Assembly (NCBI RefSeq): GCF_031157255.1
Contig: NZ_JAVIFX010000006.1
Coordinates: forward strand, 1 to 64,000
Source: Bradyrhizobium sp. LHD-71
GTDB taxonomy: Bacteria > Pseudomonadota > Alphaproteobacteria > Rhizobiales > Xanthobacteraceae
Reading direction: 5' to 3'
Length of the DNA: 64,000 bases
Shown: positions 59,721 through 64,000 of the stretch, piece by piece
Layout: each line of letters opens with the position of its first letter
Numbering within the stretch: position 1 is the first letter of the stretch
Translations under genes and position numbers: made by a program
The notes under the pieces: generated by a model
What the model was told of the DNA's origin: nothing
What the model saw: the letters and a program-made list of their open reading frames with translations, nothing else
The model's database searches: none

Positions 59721-60202
59721 GCCGCATGCTTCCCTATCCGCTGCTGGCAGCGTCACTGCTGGCGATGTGGGTCCTGCTGAACGGACTGTCGGCAGGGCAT
59801 GTCGTGCTGGGAACGGCGATCGCGGTCGCAGCGTCACATGTGATGCTGGCGCTGGAGCCCGCGAAGCCGCGGATCCGACGCTGGTATCTCCTCCCGAAGC
59901 TCGTGGCGATCGTGCTGGCCGACATTTGGCGTTCGAACATTGCAGTGGCGCGACTGATCCTGCGCCGGGACCAGAGCAAACGACCGTCCGGCTTCATCGT
60001 TGTTCCGCTCGAGCTTCGGAATCGAACGGGGCTGGTAATCCTTGCGGTCATTCTGACCAGCACGCCCGGAACGGCATGGGTCGAGTATGACTCGACCCGC
60101 AGCACGGTTCTGCTCCACATTTTCGATCTCGTCGATGAAACCTACTGGATCGATCTGATCAAGAATCGCTATGAGCATCTGCTGTTGGAGATCCTGGAAT
60201 GA
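59717..60202 (+). CDS. phaE: Cation/proton antiporter subunit E
   Basis: Protein of 161 residues. It has two N-terminal membrane segments (LLAASLLAMWVLLNGL and HVVLGTAIAVAASHVML) and then a cytoplasmic domain with the family motif LTSTPGTAWVEYD at about 115-127 and an extended C-terminal helix. The protein is an accessory subunit of the antiporter. ATGA overlaps connect it to both neighbours, which argues for one tightly coupled transcript. Confidence 0.92.
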   Translation: MSRMLPYPLLAASLLAMWVLLNGLSAGHVVLGTAIAVAASHVMLALEPAKPRIRRWYLLPKLVAIVLADIWRSNIAVARLILRRDQSKRPSGFIVVPLELRNRTGLVILAVILTSTPGTAWVEYDSTRSTVLLHIFDLVDETYWIDLIKNRYEHLLLEILE

Positions 60203-60480
60203 GCGCATCGATCCTGTCGTGGTCGCTGTTGATTGCCAGCCTTCTGCTCGGCGTCGCGCTGGCGATCGCGGCCTTCCGCATGATCCGCGGGCCGCGGGCC
60301 CAGGACCGGATCGTCGCCTTTGATGCCCTGTACGTCAATGCCATGCTGCTGCTGTTGCTGTTCGGGATCAGAACCGGCAGCACGCTCTACTTCGAAGGCG
60401 CACTGGTCATTTCGCTGCTCGGCTTCGTCTCGACGGTGGCGCTGGCGAAATTTCTCATGCGCGGCGAGGTGATCGAATGA
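60199..60480 (+). CDS. phaF: Cation/proton antiporter subunit F
   Basis: Protein of 93 residues with three membrane segments and the MrpF motif RMIRGPRAQDRIVAFDALYVN at about 28-48, including the acidic Asp thought to take part in ion movement. It is fully within the expected length. ATGA overlaps at both ends. Confidence 0.93.
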   Translation: MSASILSWSLLIASLLLGVALAIAAFRMIRGPRAQDRIVAFDALYVNAMLLLLLFGIRTGSTLYFEGALVISLLGFVSTVALAKFLMRGEVIE

Positions 60481-60842
60481 TGCAAGCGGACCAACTGCCG
60501 GTCTGGGCGGCGCTGCTCGCCAGCGCGCTGGTTCTGCTGGGCGCGGGCTTCACGGTCATCGGCGCGATCGGGCTTGCGCGCCTGCAGACATTCTATGAGC
60601 GGCTTCATGCACCGACGCTTGGCACCACATGGGGGGCCGGCGGCATCCTGCTCGGGTCGATCGTCTATTTCACGGTCGCACAGTCGCGGCCCGTTGTGCA
60701 CGAAGTGCTGATCGCCGCCTTTCTGACGGTGACGACGCCGGTCAGCCTCATGCTGATCGCGCGGGCGGCGTTGTACCGCGACCGTGCCGAACGAAATCCG
60801 CTCGTGCCGCCGGACGATGCATCGCAGGAGACGGACGCCTGA
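60477..60842 (+). CDS. phaG: Cation/proton antiporter subunit G
   Basis: Protein of 121 residues with three membrane segments and the MrpG motif FERLHAPTLGTTWGAG-like segment (YERLHAPTLG at about 40-49). The start is one of two adjacent ATGs, 60477 overlapping the phaF stop or 60480. It completes the six-gene antiporter set (A+B, C, D, E, F and G). A 148-base gap follows before the hydrolase gene, so the operon likely ends here. Confidence 0.92.
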   Translation: MMQADQLPVWAALLASALVLLGAGFTVIGAIGLARLQTFYERLHAPTLGTTWGAGGILLGSIVYFTVAQSRPVVHEVLIAAFLTVTTPVSLMLIARAALYRDRAERNPLVPPDDASQETDA

Positions 60843-60990
60843 CGCGCTGGATTTGACGTCCGTACGACCCTAATGTTCGCAGGGCGCGGCTTCGCCAAGT
60901 TGATGCCAACGCCAGAACCGGACACGATTTGACGAAGAAGCCGGCGGGCAATGCTCGCTTTTGTGATCCATTCGCGAACAGGGGCCGCGC

Positions 60991-63015
60991 ATGAAGACCG
61001 TCAAGGATTTCCCCAACAGCTTCAGCGAGACCGAGGATTGCTGGATTCCGCTTGCCGACGGCACGCGTCTTGCGGCGAAGCTCTGGCTTCCTGCCGGCAG
61101 CGACAAGCGCCCGGTGCCAACGCTGCTCGAGGCGCTGCCGTATCGCAAGCGCGACGCCTATGCGATGCGGGATTCGCAGATTCATCGGTATTTCGCCGGC
61201 CATGGCTACGCCACCATGCGACTGGACCTGCGCGGATCCGGCGACTCCGGCGGCGTGCAGGAGAATTTCGGCGCGGTGCAGGAGCAGGACGACACCATCG
61301 AGGTTCTGCGCTGGATCGCCAGGCAGCCCTGGAGCGACGGTCAGGTGGGCATGTTCGGAATTTCCTGGGGCGGCTATCAGGCGATCCAGGTCGCGTTCCG
61401 CGCGCCACCCGAATTGAAAGCCGTCATCCCGATCTCCTTTGCGACGGACCGCTATACATACGGTCAGGTCTATCGCGGCGGCGCGCTGCTGCAGCGCGCA
61501 ATCCGCTGGTCGTCGCAGATCTTCGGCTACAAATCCCGTCCCCCGGATCCGGCGCTTGTCGGCGATGGCTGGCGCGAGATGTGGATGGAGCGGCTCGAGC
61601 ATGTCGAGCCGATGATCGCGAACATCCTGCAAAACCAGTCCCACAATGAGTTCTGGAAGGCGCGCGCGATCACCGACTTCAAGCGCATCAAATGTCCAGT
61701 CTACGCGATCAGCGGCTGGGCCGATGGCTCCTATGTCGGCTCGGTGTTCGAGACGATCAGCAAGATCGATGCGCCCTGGAAGGCGCTGGTCGGTCCATGG
61801 GGACACCGCTACTCGCATATCGGGCTGCCGGGCCCGGCGATCGGCTTCCTGCAGGAGGCCCTGCGCTGGTTCGATCATTGGATGCGCGGGCGGGATACCG
61901 GCATCATGAAGGAGCCGCAGCTGCGCGCCTGGATCGCCGAAGATGTTCCGGCCAGGACCTACTACGACGAATCGCCCGGGCGATGGGTCACCGAGCCGAC
62001 CTGGCCGAGTGCGGCGATATCGGCCAAGCGGCTGGTGCTGAATCCGGGAAAGCTCGCGAGCACGGCTGAAGCGGCCCAGGCCATTACGTTCTGCACGCCG
62101 CAGACATTGGGCCTGGACGGTGGCGAGCTGATGCCGTGGTTCCTCAATGGCCCATCTCCGGACATGCCCGGCGATCAGCGCGCCGATGACGGGAAATCGG
62201 TGGTGTTCGACAGCGCCCCGCTCGGCGCCGACGTCGAGATTCTCGGTGCTCCGGCCGTCAAGCTCGACATTGCGGTCGACAGGCCCGCTGCATTCGTGGC
62301 CGTGCGCCTGTGCGATGTCGCTCCGGACGGCGCATCGAAGCGCGTGACGTACGGCATCCTGAACCTGACTCATCGCCGTGGCGCGGAACGGCCGGCGCCG
62401 CTGCAGCCGGGCGAACGCTTCACCGTCGATGTGCCGCTGGTGGAAGCCGGCTATCGCTTCAAGGCCGGCCACCGCATTCGTCTCGCCATTTCGACGACAT
62501 ACTGGCCGCTGATCTGGCCGTCGCCGAAGCCGGTCAGCCTGACCCTGCACACCGGCACCAGCACGCTCGATCTTCCGCTTCGCGACGCGGCACAGGAGGC
62601 AGCCGAGATTCCGGCATTTGCGGAGCCTGAAGTCGCGACGGCCGTGCGCCGGACGGTGCTGAAGCCGGGTAGTCGCAAGCGCACGTTCCGCACCGATCCG
62701 CTCAGCGGCGCGGTTACCGTCGATGTTGCCGATACGCCGGGCCGCTATCGGCTCGATGATATCAACCTCGAGGTCGAGTCCTGGTCGACCGAGAGCTACG
62801 AGGTCGTGGAAGGCGATCCGTTGTCGGCTGTGGGCGATTTCACCTGGACATGGATCTTCGAACGCGACGACTGGAAGGTCCGCACCGACAGCCGGATTCG
62901 GCTGACATCGACAAAGAGCGACTTCGTCCTCCACGCGACCATGGATGCGTTCGAAGGTGAACGACGCGTGTTCTCGCGGAACTACGACTACACAATTCTG
63001 CGCCGGGGCAATTGA
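60991..63015 (+). CDS. CocE/NonD family serine hydrolase (X-Pro dipeptidyl-peptidase S15 domain)
   Basis: Protein of 674 residues. The alpha/beta hydrolase domain covers about 1-300, with the nucleophile Ser125 in GISWGG, an acid in SGWADGSY at about 248 and the histidine in GPWGHRYSH at about 271. A C-terminal jelly-roll domain of the X-Pro dipeptidyl-peptidase type follows from about 310 (RLVLNPGKL onward). Members hydrolyse esters or amides such as cocaine or acyl compounds; the natural substrate here is unknown. There is no signal peptide. Five bases separate its stop from the next ATG, so the two are probably co-transcribed. Confidence 0.9.
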   Translation: MKTVKDFPNSFSETEDCWIPLADGTRLAAKLWLPAGSDKRPVPTLLEALPYRKRDAYAMRDSQIHRYFAGHGYATMRLDLRGSGDSGGVQENFGAVQEQDDTIEVLRWIARQPWSDGQVGMFGISWGGYQAIQVAFRAPPELKAVIPISFATDRYTYGQVYRGGALLQRAIRWSSQIFGYKSRPPDPALVGDGWREMWMERLEHVEPMIANILQNQSHNEFWKARAITDFKRIKCPVYAISGWADGSYVGSVFETISKIDAPWKALVGPWGHRYSHIGLPGPAIGFLQEALRWFDHWMRGRDTGIMKEPQLRAWIAEDVPARTYYDESPGRWVTEPTWPSAAISAKRLVLNPGKLASTAEAAQAITFCTPQTLGLDGGELMPWFLNGPSPDMPGDQRADDGKSVVFDSAPLGADVEILGAPAVKLDIAVDRPAAFVAVRLCDVAPDGASKRVTYGILNLTHRRGAERPAPLQPGERFTVDVPLVEAGYRFKAGHRIRLAISTTYWPLIWPSPKPVSLTLHTGTSTLDLPLRDAAQEAAEIPAFAEPEVATAVRRTVLKPGSRKRTFRTDPLSGAVTVDVADTPGRYRLDDINLEVESWSTESYEVVEGDPLSAVGDFTWTWIFERDDWKVRTDSRIRLTSTKSDFVLHATMDAFEGERRVFSRNYDYTILRRGN

Positions 63016-63020
63016 ACACG

Positions 63021-64000
63021 ATGAAAAGTGAGGGAAGAGAAAAGGCTGTCGTCATCGGCGGCGGGATCGTGGGCGTCAGCACCGCGTGGCATCTGTTGCG
63101 TCGCGGTGCCGACGTCACCCTGATCGATCGCGACGAGCCGGGGCGCGGCTGCTCGTTTGGCAATGCCGGAGCCGTGAGCTTCGGCAGCGTGACGCCGCTG
63201 GCGATGCCAGGCGTGCTGCGCGATGGCCTGCGCATGCTGTTCGATCCGGCCGCGCCGTTGCGAATTCCGCTGCATTACCTGCCGAAAGCGGCGCCCTGGT
63301 TGCGTCGTTTCGTGCGAGCATCCCGCCCGGAGGAGGTGAAGCGTCTCGCGGGCGCGCTCTCGAGCGTGCTTGGCCATGCCATGGAGCGGCATGTCGACCT
63401 GATGGGACAGGTCGGAGCGCCGGAATTGATTCAGCGCAGGGGCCAGCTCCACCTCTACCCGGACGAAGCATCGCTCGGCAAAGACAAGATGTCCTGGGCT
63501 CTGCGCGCCGAACACGGTCTGCGCATCGAACGGCTTAAGCGAGGCGACATCCTTGCGCTCGAACCAGAGATCGGCGCCGACTATTCGGTCGGCATTTTCA
63601 CCCCGGATCAGGGAATGTCGATCAATCCCTACCGCCAGGTCGCGGCGATCGTCGCGGATTTCGCCCGTCGGGGTGGACGCATTGTCCGCGACCGCGTCGC
63701 AGCGATCGAGGTCGCGGACCAGCGCGTCCGCGCGGTGCGCGGCGAAATCGCCTCGTATGATTGCGATCATGCGGTCGTCTGCGCGGGCGCCTGGTCGGCG
63801 CAACTGCTGGCTCCGCTCGGCTACGACATTCCGCTGGAAAGCCAGCGGGGATATCACGTGATGATTGCGTCGCCGGGTGTCCAGATCTCGCGTCCGGTGA
63901 TTGCCGCCGACCGGAAGGTCTTTCTGTCACCGATGGAAGAGGGGCTGCGCGTGGCGGGAACGGTGGAGTTCGGCGGCCTCGAACGGAAGCCGAGCCGGCG
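63021..64000 (+). CDS. FAD-dependent oxidoreductase, DadA/DAO-like (partial, cut by window end)
   Basis: At least 326 codons are visible and no stop is reached. The N terminus MKSEGREKAVVIGGGIVGVSTAW carries the dinucleotide motif GGGIVG at 13-18 of the D-amino-acid oxidase fold. Next come the loop DEPGRGCSFGNAGAVSFG at about 43-60, the typical DadA signature, and a conserved late segment FLSPMEEGLRVAGTVEFGG. It should oxidise a D-amino acid or secondary amine with FAD and pass electrons to the quinone pool. The adjacent hydrolase gene hints that both handle an acyl-amino compound. Confidence 0.88.
   Translation, partial: MKSEGREKAVVIGGGIVGVSTAWHLLRRGADVTLIDRDEPGRGCSFGNAGAVSFGSVTPLAMPGVLRDGLRMLFDPAAPLRIPLHYLPKAAPWLRRFVRASRPEEVKRLAGALSSVLGHAMERHVDLMGQVGAPELIQRRGQLHLYPDEASLGKDKMSWALRAEHGLRIERLKRGDILALEPEIGADYSVGIFTPDQGMSINPYRQVAAIVADFARRGGRIVRDRVAAIEVADQRVRAVRGEIASYDCDHAVVCAGAWSAQLLAPLGYDIPLESQRGYHVMIASPGVQISRPVIAADRKVFLSPMEEGLRVAGTVEFGGLERKPSR

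Noticed and set aside
60748-62934. 728-codon minus-strand frame opposite the CocE-type hydrolase gene
   Set aside because: Shadow frame created by high GC in codon position three. The plus strand has the intact nucleophile and partner residues.

Overview
The window is 64 kb of high-GC alphaproteobacterial chromosome. A Bradyrhizobium-like member of the Nitrobacteraceae is the most likely host. This rests on recalled family resemblance: the two H-NS/HvrA-type proteins, the rhizobial Pha-type antiporter with a fused A+B subunit, and several intergenic palindromic repeats typical of that group. No rRNA, tRNA or CRISPR was seen, and no complete insertion sequence.

Region 1 (1 to about 34.1 kb) is the greater part of an exopolysaccharide or capsule locus of the Wzx/Wzy type. 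It holds a Wzc/ExoP-like co-polymerase and tyrosine kinase, a Wzy-like polymerase, two Wzx-like flippases and at least six glycosyltransferases (GT2, GT4 and GT25). It also holds a secreted GH16 glycanase and sugar-nucleotide enzymes: a UDP-glucuronate decarboxylase, a GDP-mannose 3,5-epimerase-like protein, a glucose-1-phosphate cytidylyltransferase and two further NAD-dependent epimerases. Four SAM methyltransferases and several unusual members complete it: a phosphoribosyltransferase-HAD fusion, a GMC oxidoreductase with a Tat-signal partner, DUF4910 and DUF707 proteins, and a UDP-galactopyranose-mutase/amine-oxidase-like flavoprotein. Genes lie in short divergent and convergent blocks separated by AT-rich gaps, many of which carry the heptamer TATTAAA. 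The outer-membrane exporter and the initiating phosphoglycosyltransferase are not in view, so the locus probably continues to the left.

Region 2 (34.1 to 37.1 kb) is a boundary zone. It has two small hypothetical genes with strong ribosome binding sites, and two tandem H-NS family paralogues that are natural candidates to silence the AT-rich polysaccharide locus.

Region 3 (37.1 to 44.6 kb) is a metabolic island with higher GC. It has the four-carbon acid sugar (tetronate) pathway, with otnC divergent from ltnD-otnI-otnK. Next come a D-2-hydroxyacid dehydrogenase and a translationally coupled pair of a tandem PPC/DUF296 protein and an M81 (MlrC-like) metallopeptidase.

Region 4 (44.6 to 54.4 kb) is repeat-rich. 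A TetR regulator is followed by a perfect 32-bp palindrome and a two-subunit molybdenum hydroxylase. Further along are a PmtA-like methyltransferase, an unusual MBL-fold protein, an acetamidase/formamidase and an AtzG/AtzE-like amidase pair. Between the MBL gene and the acetamidase lies a 683-bp unit with 87-bp inverted repeats enclosing a broken DUF559 endonuclease-like gene.

Region 5 (54.8 kb to the end) is a complete six-gene Pha/Mrp cation/proton antiporter operon with overlapping genes, then a CocE/NonD-type serine hydrolase and the start of a DadA-like flavoprotein that runs off the window.
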